This document shows, in pieces, positions 17,438 to 30,305 of a stretch of 64,000 nucleotides of DNA. How positions within the stretch are numbered: position 1 is the first letter of the stretch; every line of letters starts with the position of its first letter. Under the pieces are notes generated by a model. It worked only from the letters and a program-made list of their open reading frames with translations. It was not told the DNA's origin and ran no database searches. Origin of the DNA: JBBRHQ01 sp963815645 (GTDB taxonomy: Bacteria > Actinomycetota > Thermoleophilia > Solirubrobacterales > 70-9); assembly GCA_963815645.1 (NCBI GenBank), contig CAWFHL010000001.1, positions 1,426,001 through 1,490,000 on the forward strand. The letters are read 5' to 3'. The position numbers and the translations under genes were made by a program.

Positions 17438-18872
17438 TCACCCTTTCCCCTCGTCTTCGTCCGCACTCAGCTCGTAGCGGCTCGGCGAGATCGCCGGGTC
17501 GACGTCGGTGACGTCCAGCTCGGTCGCCGAGGGCTGCGGCCGGGACTCGGCCGGCGCCGCTACTCCCGGCCCGCTCTGATCCTCGACGCTCGGCGCGGAG
17601 GACGCCGCGCCGGGCGCTGCCCCAGGTGACGCGGTCCGCCTGCAGGCCGGCGCTCGCCGGCGCGGGCGGCGGAGGCGGGGCCTCGGGTGTGGGGACGGGA
17701 GGAGGGGCTGCCGACGGTGGGCCCGGCTCGGCGTTCGCCTCGGCCTCGTCCCTGCGGCCCGCTCCGGCCTGTGCGAACGAGGCGGGCACGGCCGGCTGGG
17801 CGGCTCCGACCCTCGCCACGAAGGAGTTTCTCTTCGCTGCGGTCGCGCTTCGCTCGATTCCCGCCGCGGGCGTCTCGTCCCCTGCCACGTTTCCCGCGGG
17901 GAGGACCCCGGTCGCCAACCCCACCGCGGCGCCGCCGACCGTGCCCAGGCAGGTTGCCAGCAGCTTCAGGCTGAGCGCCAGCCCGGCTCCCCTGGCCCCT
18001 CCGCTGGCCGTCACTTGGGAGATCGCGTCTTCGGCGGGGCCGGATCGGCCCGCGATCCGGTACCCGAGGCCGGCGAGGGCTGCCTGGAGCCGATCGAGCA
18101 GGGTGAGCGCTGCGAGGCCCGGTGCCAGGGCGGCGGCGGCCGGGGGAGCCGCCCGAAATTCCCGCAGGGTCGCCCTGCAGTGGGCGCAGGCGCGCAGGTG
18201 CTCGCGGAGCAGCCCCGCGTCCCGGGCGCTCGCCTCTCCGTCGCAGAAGGCGGAGAGGGCGGCGCTCAGCTGATCGCAGCGGCCGCCGCTCTCGCTGCTC
18301 GAGATCACCTCCCGGAAGCGGGCCCGCCCCTCGGCGAGGCAGCGGTTGACCTTGGTCCGGGTCCAGCCGGTGATCCCGGAGATCTCGCGATACGAGTAGC
18401 CCTCGGCGAGCAGGGACAGAGCGCGCAGCTCCTGTGGCTTGAGGCTCTGCAGCGCCTCACGGCTGCGCGCCGCCCGCTCGCGACGCTCCGCGAGGTCCGC
18501 GGGGCCGGCCCGCTCTGATGGGATCAGCTGAACCCAGTCCGCGCCCTCCTCGTCACGAGCCAGGCCCGGCGGACCCAGAAGGCGCTCGCGGTTGCGCCGC
18601 ACCGCCAGCGCCTCGTGCTTGGTCACCGTCTGCATCCAGCGGATCAGCTGGCGGGGGTCGTCGGTGGGGGCCTTGGTGAGCAGGATCAGCAGGGCGCGCT
18701 GGTAGGCGTCCTCCGCGTCGTCGGCGCAGAGCGAGTAGCGCCGGGCTGTTCGTCTCAGCGCCTGCTCATGGCGCTTGATCAGCTCCAGGGCGGCGCGCTT
18801 GCGGGCAGCCTCTCCCGGCGCCGGGAAGTCGTCAGGCAGGTCCGTCGATGTGGCGCGGCCGATCGGGGTCAC
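17438..18872 (-). CDS. ECF-type sigma factor fused to anti-sigma-like zinc finger and TM segment
   Basis: From GTG 18872 (gaaggg Shine-Dalgarno 6 nt upstream). Residues about 20-180 are a sigma-70 region 2/4 protein: YSLCADDAEDAYQRALL, LIRWMQTVTKHEAL, then the region 4 helix-turn-helix EGYSYREISGITGWTRTKVNRCL. Next comes a zf-HC2-like motif (AFCDGEAS then LREHLRACAHCRATL, i.e. HxxxCxxC). One membrane helix follows (LALSLKLLATCLGTVGGAAVG), then a Pro/Ala-rich outer part. The current frame runs to 17424 as an Arg-rich tail. Removing one g near 17620 gives an acidic natural-looking end (SRYELSADEDEGKG, stop 17438), which I prefer. Confidence 0.75.
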
Positions 18873-19130
18873 CGGATCCCTTCGGGCGGGGCTGGTCGCC
18901 CCGGAAGGCAAGGAACATTGGCAGGTAAAGGCTCCCCCGTGACCGGTCTCGCCCCACCTGTACGGCCGGGAAAACCGCAAAATGCGACAGCCGCCGGGCC
19001 CATCCGCCCTGACGCAGAATTCCGCCCTGACTCGCCCGGTGTTCGCCGATCCGGCCGCTCTTCTCTAGATTCCTGAGCCCGATGGGACCCGCGCAGCGCG
19101 ACATCCCGCCTTCACCTGGGAGGACGGCAG
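18873..19130. promoter_or_regulatory. Divergent promoter region with tandem 11-bp repeat
   Basis: A 258-bp gap between the sigma factor gene (minus) and the UDP-glucuronate decarboxylase gene (plus). The 11-mer tccgccctgac occurs at 19003-19013 and 19021-19031, an 18-bp period, as for a tandem activator or repressor site. A gggaaaacc block at 18968 resembles an ECF -35 element and could reflect autoregulation. Both readings are tentative. Confidence 0.35.
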
Positions 19131-21143
<2,013 letters not shown>

Positions 21144-21180
21144 CCTCGCCCGGGCGTCCCCGCACCTATCCTTCCGCCAG

Positions 21181-22808
21181 ATGCCCGAGGAGACCGATAC
21201 CCGCTACATCGCCCCTTTGGTCGGGGCGGAGGACGAGCGTGTCTTCACCGATTCGGGTATCGAGATCGAGCCCGTCTACACCGAGGACGACGTCGCCCCG
21301 GGGCTCGAGCAGCGCCTCGGCGAGCCGGGCTCGCCGCCGTTCACCCGCGGCATCCACGAGCGCATGTACCGCGACCGCCTCTGGACGATGCGCCAGTACG
21401 CCGGCTTCGCCAGCGCCGAGGACACCAACCGGCGCTACCGGTACCTGATCGAGCACGGCTCCACCGGGCTCTCGATGGCCTTCGACCTGCCGACCCAGCT
21501 CGGCCGCGACTCCGACGACCCGCTCTGCCGCGGCGAGGTCGGGCGCACCGGGGTGCCGATCGACACGATCGAGGACATGCGGATCTGCTTCGATCAGATC
21601 CCCCTGGACGGGGTCTCGACCTCGATGACGATCAACGCGCCGGCGGCGATCCTGCTGCTGCTCTACGAGCTGGTCGGCGAGGAGCAGGGGGTCTCGCCCG
21701 AGAAGCTTCGCGGCACGGTCCAGAACGACGTCCTGAAGGAGTACATGGCCCGCGGCAACTACATCTACCCGCCGGAGCCGACCATGCGGCTGACCACCGA
21801 CATCTTCGAGTACTGCCACCGCCGGGTGCCGAAGTGGAACACGATCTCGATCTCCGGCTACCACATCCGCGAGAAGGGCTGCTCGGCGGTGCAGGAGGTC
21901 GCCTTCACCCTCTCCAACGCGATCGCCTACGTCGAGGCCGCGCTCGAGCGCGGCCTGCGGATCGACGAGTTCGCCCCCCGCCTCGCCTTCTTCTTCAACT
22001 GCCACAACAACGTCTTCCAGGAGGTCGCCAAGTTCCGGGCGGTGCGGCGGATGTGGGCGGAGATCGTCCGCGAGCGCTTCGGCGCCACCGAGGAGAGCTC
22101 GATGAAGATCCGCTTCCACACCCAGACCGGGGGCGTCACCCTGCAGGCCCAGCAGCCCGAGGTCAACATCATCCGCGTCGCCCTGCAGGGGTTCGCCGCG
22201 GTCGCCGGCGGCACCCAGTCGCTGCACACCAACGGCTTCGACGAGGCGCTGGCGCTGCCCACCGAGCGCTCGGCGCGGATCGCCCTGCGGACCCAGCAGG
22301 TGCTCGCCCACGAGTCCGGGGTCGCCGACACCGTCGACCCCTTCGCCGGCTCCTACTTCGTCGAGTCGCTGACCGACGAGATCGAGGCGACGGGCAAAGG
22401 AGCTGATGTCGAAGGTCGAGGAGCTCGGCGGCTCGGTCGAGGCGCTCGACTTCATGCAGCGCGAGATCGAGGAGTCCGCCGCCTCCTACCACGAGCGCTA
22501 CCGCTCCGGCCAGGACATCATCGTCGGCGTCAACCGCTACGTCACCGACACCGTCGACGACGTCGACATCCTCCGCGTCGATCAGGCCTCCGAGGACCAT
22601 CAGCTGAAGCGGCTGGCCGAGTTCAAGGCGAGCCGCGACGCGTCAGCGGTCGAGGCGCGAGCTCGAGCAGCTGCGCGACGCCGCGCGCGGCGACGTCAAC
22701 CTGCTCGACCCGATCCGCGAGGCGCTGCGCGCCGGCGCCTCGATCGGCGAGGCCTGCGGCGCGATGCGCGACGTCTTCGGCGAGTACCGCGGTGGGGCGT
22801 TCTTCTAG
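21181..22808 (+). CDS. Methylmalonyl-CoA mutase-type acyl-CoA mutase, large subunit (two frameshifts)
   Basis: B12-dependent carbon-skeleton mutase, about 541 residues once repaired. Its length and lack of a B12-binding domain match split mutases whose cobalamin subunit is separate; that gene is not in this window. Seen: GIHERMYRDRLWTMRQYAGF, the radical-enzyme core STGLSMAFDLPTQ, SISGYHIREKG, QTGGVTLQAQQP and GTQSLHTNGFDEAL. Extra bases near 22395 (acgGgcaaag) and 22661 (cgaGctcgag) shift the frame. Reading across them gives EATAKELMSKVEELGG and EARLEQLRDAARG, ending GEYRGGAFF at TAG 22806. It probably serves propionyl-CoA metabolism with the carboxylase subunits at 34833 and 51775. Confidence 0.92.
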
Positions 22809-22859
22809 GGCACGGCAGCTGGCCGAGCTGCAATAGCGAGCGACTCGGTCGACGCAGCC

Positions 22860-24450
22860 TCGGCGATCGGCCGTCGACCCTCGAGCCGGGCGGAGATCGC
22901 TGATCTCGCTGGGCGCTGCTGGTCGCCGGCTGACCGCGCTCGGCTTCGCGATCCGGCTCGGCGCTGCTCCACCAGAGCCTGTTCGGCGACGAGCTGGCCA
23001 CCTACTGGGAGGTCACCACTCACTCGATCTGGGGGGTGCTGAGGACTGTCCACAGCGACGCCGAGATCACGCCGCCGCTCTACTTTCTCCTGGCCAAGCT
23101 GGCCACCTACATCGCCGTCACCCCGGAGATGCTGCGGCTGCCGTCGCTGCTCGCCGGGACCGCCTCCATCCCGCTGACCTACCTGCTCGGGGCCCGGACG
23201 CTGGGGCGGCGGGCCGGGTCGTCGCGGCGGCCCTGGTGACCCTCAGCCCGTTCCTCATCTACTACTCGACCGAGGCGCGGGGCTATCAGCTGATGGTCGC
23301 CCTGCTGCTCGCCTCCACGCCTGGCCCTGCTGCGCGGCATGGAGGGCGGCGGCCTGGGCTGGTGGATCGCCTACGCCGCCTTCTCCTGCGCGGCGATGTA
23401 CACGCACTACACGGTCGCCTTCGCGCTCGCCGCGCAGGCCGCTTGGGCGCTGTGGGCGCATCCGGGCGCCCGCCGCGCGGTGCTGCTCGCCAACCTCGGC
23501 GCCGCGCTCGCCTTCCTCCCCTGGATCTCGGGCTTCGTCGCCGACCTCAACTCCCCGACCACGGACATCCTCTCGCTCCTGCAGCCGTTCACGCTCGACG
23601 GGGATCCGGATCTCGCTCGAGCATTGGTGGATCGGGTACGCGTACGCGACGACCCCGCTCAGCGAGCTGCCCGGGCGACCTGGCGCTTTTCTGCTCGGGA
23701 GCTCGGGCTGCTGCATCGCCCTGATCGGGCTGGTCGTCAAGCTGGGCAAGAGGGCGCGCGGGCGTCCGCTCGCGGATCGATCGAAGCTGTCCTGATCGTC
23801 ATCCTCGGCCCTGGCCACTCCGATCGGCGAGGCGCTCGTCAGCGCCGTCTCGACCAATCTCTTCGGCACCCGCAACCTCGCCGCCGCCTGGCCTGGCTGC
23901 GCGCTTCTGTCGGCGCGCTCCTGGTCAGTCCCGCTCGGCGCGATCGTCTGGGCCGCCTCGAGCGGCGCTGGTTCTGGCGGCGTTCGCGATCGGCGGCGGT
24001 GAAGATGTTCGGCGACAGCGCCCGCCGACCCGATTACGACGGTCCGGCAGAGCATAGCCGCCCAGGCGGCCCCTCGGATGTCGTCGTCGAGCAGGTCTTC
24101 AGCCCCGGCCCGCTGAGCTCCCTCGACAAAACCTTGGCCGGCGCTTCCCGATCGTCCGCGTCGGCGCCCCGCAGGAGCGAGACCATCCCTTCACCCCCTT
24201 CGACCCGGTCGCCGCGCCGCCCGAGCAGATCGCGCGCAGACGCTGGCGGCGTCGCGGCCCGGGCGGCCGGGTCTACGTCGTCGGCAGCGCCACGGCGCGC
24301 CAACTGGCCCTCAGTCAAGGATGTGCTTGAGTCGCTGCGACCTCGCTTCCGAGCTCGCCGAACGGACCGCATCTACCCAGGCCTCTATCCGGTCGAGCTG
24401 CTGGTCCTCAGACACGCTCCGCAAGGCACCCGCACCGGTCCGTGGCGGCT
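22860..24450 (+). pseudogene. GT-C (GT39/PMT-type) membrane glycosyltransferase, heavily frameshifted
   Basis: Pieces in all three frames assemble into one membrane protein. LTALGFAIRLG and the donor-site loop FGDELATYWE come first. Then WGVLRTVHSDAEITPPLYFLL, LRLPSLLAGTASIPLTYLLG, TLSPFLIYYSTEARGYQLM, CAAMYTHYTVAFALA, and a C-terminal soluble part near GRVYVVGSATARQLAL and YPGLYPVELLVL. This is the layout of polyprenol-phosphate-sugar-dependent GT39 enzymes. At least three clear single-base changes occur: loss of a g near 23220, an extra c near 23320 and an extra g near 23605. The boundaries are approximate. I cannot tell a decayed gene from poor consensus, but conserved codon character favours the latter. 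Confidence 0.7.
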
Positions 24451-25227
24451 GATCCGAGGTCTCCGCCTCGTCGCGTGTCCCCTCCGCATCTGCTGTGAAC
24501 AGCGGTGTCGGCCCTCGGCAGCCGCCGCGGCGCCCGCAGGCGCCAGCGGAGGATCAGGCGGATCATCCGCAGCCCGATGCTGAGGGCCGCCATCGGGTCC
24601 CCGGTCGCCGAGGAGGTCCCGACCCGCGGCAGGTAGTTGACGGGAACCTCGATGTAGCGGCAGCCCGAGGTGATCGTCAGCAGCAGGATCTCCGCCCCGG
24701 CGTGGTTGCCGCCGACCGTCATCGCCCCGGCGACGCGGTCGGCCATCTCGCGCCTGAACAGCCGGTAGGAGCAGCCGACGTCGCTGAGGTGGGTCGTGTT
24801 GAAGAGGAACTCGACCAGCTTCCCCACGCCCCAGTTGCCCCAGCGCAGGAACCAGTTCATGTTGGCGCCGTGCCAGATCAGCTCTCGCGTCGTCCGGGTG
24901 CCGAAGACGACGTCGCACTCGTTGCTGTAGACGAGCAGCTTGTTGATGTCCTCGGGCAGGAAGGTTCCGTCGGGCTCGGCAAGCACGACCAGATCGCCGC
25001 TGGCCTCGATCAGGCCGCGGCGGGTCGCGTGGCCGTATCCCTGCTGGCGTCTCGAACACCTCCACCGCGCCGGTCTTCGGCGACCTCTTCGCTGGTCCCC
25101 GGCTCGGCGTTGTTGTTGACGACGAGCACCTCATCGACTACGCCGGAGTCGAAGAAGCCGTCGATCACGCGCCGAATCGACCCGCGCTCGGCGTAGGTCA
25201 TCAGCACGACTGAGACTCGTCTTTCCT
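24408..25227 (-). CDS. GT2 family glycosyltransferase (frameshifted)
   Basis: Polyprenol-phosphate sugar transferase type GT2. The N-terminal part reads VSVVLMTYAERGSIRRVIDGF and VDEVLVVNNNAEPGT; a middle piece (KTGAVEVFETP) is in another frame near 25060. The main body follows: VVLAEPDGTF (metal-binding region), VVFGTRTTRELIW, VGCSYRLFRREM, GNHAGAEILL and RYIEVPVNYLPRVG. At least two single-base shifts lie at 25030-25090. The start codon is unclear (near 25223) and the C-terminus beyond about 24500 is uncertain. It faces the methyltransferase genes divergently. Confidence 0.82.
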
Positions 25228-25313
25228 TCCCACATCGGAGGGCGCCGATCCTAGTTGCTGGTCGCTGAGTAGAGCGGCTGGGACGAAGGCTGCCAAGATG
25301 CCAGCCGATTCCG

Positions 25314-26126
25314 ATGAGGATTCCAACCTCAGCGAACTCTCCGGGCCCGTCGGTGAAGATCACCGGCGAGCGGGTCGTCAGCCCGGCTGGAGGCTTCAAC
25401 CCGACCTGGCAGCGCCACGTCGCCGCCTACGCCCTTTCCGAGCCCTATCCTCGGCCCCGGCCGGCTGCTCGACCTGGGTTGCGGCGTCGGCCACAGCTAC
25501 CACCTGCTCGCCCCGCGCGAGACGGTCGGGGTCGACATCGACTCGGAGGCCCTCGCGGGCAGGACCGCGAGACCGTGGTCGCCGACATGCGGAGGCTTCC
25601 CATTCGAGGACGGGCAGCTTCTCCTCGGTGCTCTCGGTGCAGTCGGTCGAGCACGTCCCCGACCCCGAGCGCGTCGTGGCCGAGGCGGCCAGGGTGCTCG
25701 AGCCCGACGGGGTCGCGATATTCGTCACTCCGAACCGGCTGACGCTTGGCCGGCCGGACGAGATCATCGACCCCTACCACTACATCGAGTTCGATCCGGA
25801 GGAGTTGCGGCGGCTCGTGCCGGTCTCGGCTTCGAGGAGGTCGAGCTGAGGGGGCTGTTCGGCTCGGATCGCTACATGGAGCTCTTCGACGAGGAGCGCC
25901 GCAAACTCGACCGTCTGCTCGGCCTCGATCCCCTCCGGCTGCGCCGCCTGGTGACGATGCGCGGGCAAGCAGCGGCTCTATGACCTGATGCTGCGCCGCT
26001 ATCGACACGACGACGACCCCCGGGCCGAGGCGATCGAGGTCGGCGACTTCGAGCTCCGCGAGACCGGGCTCGAGGAGGCGCTCGACCTCTGCGCGATCTG
26101 CCGCGGCCCCCGCGCATATCGGATGA
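25314..26126 (+). CDS. Class I SAM-dependent methyltransferase (frameshifted)
   Basis: Reconstructed across several indels. VKITGERVVSPAG and FNPTWQRHVAAYAL form the N-terminus. LLDLGCGVGHSYHLL is the SAM-binding loop, with VGVDIDSEAL, then VLSVQSVEHVPDPERVVAEA and GVAIFVTPNRLTLGRPDEI (the typical post-II and post-III region of this family). The C-terminus reads FELRETGLEEALDLCAICRG. Start ATG 25314 or GTG 25353. With one fewer c at 26107-26111 it stops at TGA 26124, overlapping the next gene's ATG. It likely methylates a glycan or lipid-linked sugar, judging only from its neighbours. Confidence 0.78.
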
Positions 26127-27084
26127 CGGTGGCGAGTCGACCGGCCGAGCGCTTCCCGCTGGTCTGGGGCGAGGACGCGCCCACCGAGGAGTGCGTCTGG
26201 TGCGGGGCGCCGCTCGGGCCGGAGCGCCGACCAGGCTGCGGGGCCGGGCCCTCTGCCCGCAGTGCGGCGCCGCGAGCACCGACCCCTGGCCCTCGCCCGA
26301 GGACCTCGATCGGGCCTACGGGACCTGGTATCGCCCGACGGAGGGGCGGCGCTACGCGCTGTTCGGCGACGCCTTCTTCAGCCGCTCGCGGGCAGCTGAT
26401 CGCGAGCCGCGATCGACGAGATCGCTCCGCCGGGCCCGGTGATCGACGTCGGCTCGGGCGAGGGGGTGCTGATCGACGCGCTGAAGCGCCGCGGCCGCCG
26501 GTGTGCTCGGGCTGGAGCGCGACGCGACAGGCCCCGACGTCCGCGACGCCTCGCTCGATCGAGGTCGAGGGGGACGGCGAGTGGGCCGGCGGTCGTCTTC
26601 TGGCACGCCCTCGAGCACCTTCCGGCGCCGGGGGAGGCGATCCGCGAGGCCGCCCGGCTGCTGAGCCCGGGGGAGTCGTGCTCGTCGCCGTACCCAACAT
26701 CGGACAGCCTTCAGGCCCGCGCCTTCGGCGACCGCTGGCTCCACCTCGACCTTCCCCGCCACCTCGTTCACCTCTCGCAGCGCGCGCTCTGCTCCGGGGC
26801 TGGAGAGAAACGGGTTGCGGGTCGAGCGGGTCTCCCAGGTCCGCGGGGCGCAGATCGTGATCGGCTGGCTCGACGGCCTGGTCGGGCTGCTGCCCGGGCG
26901 ACCTCCGCCTCTACCAGGCGCTGCGCCGGCCTCCGCGCGCAGCGCCGAGATGTCGACTCGGGCAGCGGCTCGCCGCGATCGCCGCCGGCGTCGTGCTCTT
27001 TCCCGGTCGCCGTCGTCTGCTCCGCTGGCCGAGATCGCGCTGCGGCGCTCGGGGACCGTCTACGTCGAGGCGCGGCTTGGCTGA
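26123..27084 (+). CDS. Class I SAM-dependent methyltransferase with N-terminal Zn-ribbon (frameshifted)
   Basis: Starts at ATG 26123 (MTVASRPAERF). Four Cys in CVWCGAP and LCPQCGAAS form a probable zinc ribbon. Then YGTWYRPTEGRRYALFGD, the SAM loop VIDVGSGEGVLIDAL, FWHALEHLPAPGEAIREAARLL, and VAVPNIGSLQARAFG (after repair) with HLDLPRHLVHLS. A C-terminal hydrophobic helix (AAGVVLFPVAVVC) may anchor it to the membrane. The sequence switches frame repeatedly, every 70-150 bp. The order and motifs match sugar or lipid methyltransferases of glycan clusters. TGA at 27082 overlaps the CTG start of the next gene. Confidence 0.8.
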
Positions 27085-27834
27085 GCCGGAACCGCGACAA
27101 GCCGAAGATCGTCGTCGTGATGCCCGCGCGCCAGGCCGCGGCGACCCTGGAGCGGACCTTCGCCGAGATCCCCCAGGACGAGGTCGACGAGGTGATCCTG
27201 GTCGACGACTCCTCGACCGACGAGACCGTGGACCTTGCCCGCCGGCTGCCCATGCACCTGGTCTGGCACCCCCACCAGGTCGGCTACGGCGGAAACCAGA
27301 AGACCTGCTACATGGAGGCGCTTCAGCGGGACGCCGACGTCGTCGTGATGCTCCACCCCGACGGCCAGTACGAGCCGGGGCTGATCCCGGAGATGGTCAA
27401 GCCGATCATCAGGGGCGAGGCCGATCTGGTGCTCGGGCTCGAGGCTGCTGATCCCGGGCGCGGCCCTCGCCGCCGGGATGCCGCGCTGGAAGTTCCTCGC
27501 CAACCGCTTCCTGACCGTGATCGAGAACCGGATGATGGGGACCGAACTCTCCGAGGCCCACACCGGCTACCGCGCCTACTCGCGGCGCCTGCTGCTCACC
27601 GTGCCGTTCCTCCGCAACTCGCTCGACTTCGCCTTCGACTCGGAGCTGCTGATGCAGGCCTCCTACTTCGGATTCACGATCAAGGAGGTCCCGGCCCGCT
27701 GCCGGTACTTCGAGGAGGCCTCCTCGGTCGGGTTCCGCAAGGGCGCCGTCTACGGGCTGAAGACGCTCTGGGCAGGGGTGAGGCTGATGCTCCACCGCGC
27801 CGGACTCGTGCCCTCGCGCAAGTTCAGGGCGTGA
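27081..27834 (+). CDS. GT2 family glycosyltransferase, probable CTG start (one frameshift)
   Basis: A 250-residue GT2 enzyme once one base near 27450 is removed. It begins SRNRDKPKIVVVMPARQAA, with VDEVILVDDSSTDET, VVVMLHPDGQYEP (DxD-type), then after the shift GAALAAGMPRWKFLANRFLT, EAHTGYRAYSRRLL and FDSELLMQASYFGF. This resembles the polyprenyl-phosphate glucose/mannose synthases. The only in-frame start that keeps the first beta-strand is CTG 27081, overlapping the upstream TGA as CTGA. The next options, GTG 27117 and ATG 27120, would cut into the strand KIVVVMPA. Confidence 0.85.
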
Positions 27835-27853
27835 TCGCCCCCGCCCCGCTCGG

Positions 27854-30274
27854 CTAACGGCCCTGGCTGCGGGGGACCAGCTGGACCACCTCGAGCCCGT
27901 AGGCGCCACGGTGAACGATGTGCAGGTCGAAACGCTCCCCGATCCGCTTCAGGGCCCAGGCCTGAAGCGGCGCCAGCTCGGCCGGGACCGGAGCGAAGTC
28001 CCCGCGTGTCGATCGCTTCGTCAGAGGGTCGATCGAGGGATGCGCGCCGCAGCGTCGCAAAGGCCTCCCGCGCGGGCCTCGTCGATCAGCATTCGCTGGC
28101 CCGGCCTCAGGTCGTTGACGCGCCTCGCCGCAGCCCCGGCAGGCGTTGCGATGCCGACGAAGCTGTCCTGCCAGGGCGCCGCGATCGGTAGCTCGTTGCC
28201 GCGCCCCGAGCGGATCAGGATCTCCGTCTCGAGGATCCGGGGTCATCAGCACCAGGGAGCGACGCTCCCCCGGCATGTAGCGGGCCAGCAGTCGCTCGCC
28301 CTCCGGCGAGATGGTGTTGAGAGCCGGCATGTGCTTCAGCCGCAGCAGCGCGCTTCGCAGCGATTGCCCCCCCGGGATGACGTGGGCCAGCGCCGAGCGC
28401 GGGAAGCGCTCGCCGATCGAGGACCAGCCGACGGCGACGAGCAGCAGGCGAGACCGAGAGGGCAAAGGCAAGGCCGCCGCGTCGCGCGCCTCGGCTCGCG
28501 AGTCTCCGAGACCGCAGCAGCAAGCTGAGCCAGAGAGCGGCAACCAGCAGGGCCGGCAGGGCCACACCGACCAATGAGAAGTCGGTTGAACGGTTGTCGA
28601 AGTAGCTGTAGATCGCCGTCCCGTAGGCGGTCGTGCCCGTCAGGGCGACGAAGGCCGCGCGCTCGCGCCCGGACCAGATCCGGCAGCCGCTGGAGGGCGA
28701 GGACGATCCCGGCTGCGGAGGCGAGGTAGGTGGCGCCCACGGCCAGCCCGGGTGACCAGCGGGCGAAGTCATAGTTGAGATCGCCCAGGCGCTCGAAGAG
28801 GAAGGCTCGCAGGTAAGCGATGTACTGCCCCCAATCCGGCAGCTGCCCGGCGGCGGCCAGGGTGGCCAGCGCGAACAGGAGGTGGGCTACGACGCAGGCC
28901 GCGACGACCAGGACCGCCTTTCTTGCGAGCCAGCGAAGGCGGCCCCCGTCCGGTCCCAGCCAGGCCTCCAGTGCAGGCCATCGCAGCGACCGTGAACAGC
29001 GTGTAGGCGAAGGCCTCGAAGGAGTAGATCGACGGAGATGCCCGCCACCGCGAGGGCGATGCCCCACCCGATGCCTCGCCGGTCAGGCCACCGCTGTGCG
29101 GCCACCAGAGCCAGCAGCGCCGCCATCGGCAGGCCGAACCGCAGGGTCGAGTCCTGCGGAATCGAGTCCACGGGATATGAGGTGTTGAAGATCAGGACGA
29201 CGACCCCCACCGCGAGCGTCCATGCAGCGAGCATGCGGGAGACCGCGGCGATCCGCAGGATGCAGTAACCGGCGCCGAAGGCCAGGGCGCTCGCCATCCC
29301 GCTCAGGCAGACCCAGTGTCCCGTAGCCGATCGGGACCAGCTTGAACCAGCCGGCGAGCAGGTAGATGCAACCCGACCCCGTACTGAGAGGCGGTGTCTA
29401 TCAACATCGGCCGCCCCGCCAGCACTTCGTTGGCGGGCCCGAGCAGGAAGTTCTGGTGGAACTGGATGATCGACGTCTCCAGGGAGATCGGCAGACTTCC
29501 CGGGGCCTGCTCGGGTCGAGCGACGAGGAGGTCGGGCACGGCGAGAAGGATCAGCCCGAGTAGGACGAGATCGATTGCGATCCGCCGCCGGCGGCCCAGG
29601 AGCGGGGGGGCAAGGCGCTCGTGTGCCGCCACGACCCCGGTGACCACGGCGGCGCCGAGCACCGCTCCCAGCGGGCTCACTGAGGAGAGGTCGGTGAGGC
29701 AGAGGAGAACGGCGAAGCTGAGTACCGCGCAGACGCCCCAGATCGCAGCCTCGGCTCCGGCAAGCCTCGAGAGACCGTGCCATGGCAGAGGCCCGAGCGC
29801 CCTGCGGATGGCCAGCGCCGCGGCGACCCACCAGGCCAGAGCCGCGACCAGGGCGACCCCGATCGTGTCGCCCCAGGGGAAGAGGCCGGTTGCCTTCACC
29901 GCGAGGACGGCCAGCGCCAGCCCGGCAGCCAGCAGGGCAACGAGGACCCGAAGCACTGGGCCGTTGGGTCCGGCGGCGATCCGGTCCGCCGCCCCGGAGC
30001 CGAAGCGCAGGGCGAGCGGCAGGATGACCACGAACGTCCCCAGATAGAGCAGGGTCTCGGCGTCCTGATTCTGGCGCAGCGGCAGCCCTGGGATCGGGGC
30101 CGGGTGATCTACCAGGAGGAGCGCACTCATCGCGGCCAGGAAGCCGGCGTAGGCGAGGACCACGCACAACGCAAGGGTCGATCCGAAGTTCTCCTCCGAT
30201 GCTCGCCCTCTCAGCGACCCCCGCTCCCCGCGAGTCTCAGGCTGGCGTGTTATATGGGCCGAGGAGCTTGCCAT
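27854..30274 (-). CDS. Large polytopic membrane protein, glycan-cluster type (frameshifted)
   Basis: About 800 residues in several frames. N-terminal helices begin at STLALCVVLAYAGFLAAMSALLL, then ETLLYLGTFVVILPLAL, VLRVLVALLAAGLALAV, IDLVLLGLILLAV, a lumenal loop with IIQFHQNFLLGPANEVLAGRPM, YLLAGWFKLVPIGYG, TLRFGLPMAALLALVA and further helices. The soluble C-terminus has NTISPEGERLLARYMPGE and ends VVQLVPRSQGR. The topology suits a GT-C-like or oligosaccharide-polymerising protein, but I find no decisive motif. Start ATG 30274 is tentative, since only 31 bp separate it from the divergent acyltransferase gene. At least four single-base shifts are present. Confidence 0.68.
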
Positions 30275-30305
30275 CTCCTGCCAGCTACAGTCTTCCAGGC
30301 TCTCG

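Noticed and set aside
28250..28280. Palindrome gggagcgacgctccc followed by ccggcatg, thought to be a third copy of the element
   Set aside because: It lies in conserved coding sequence (ARYMPGERRSLVL) and lacks the outer and inner stems.
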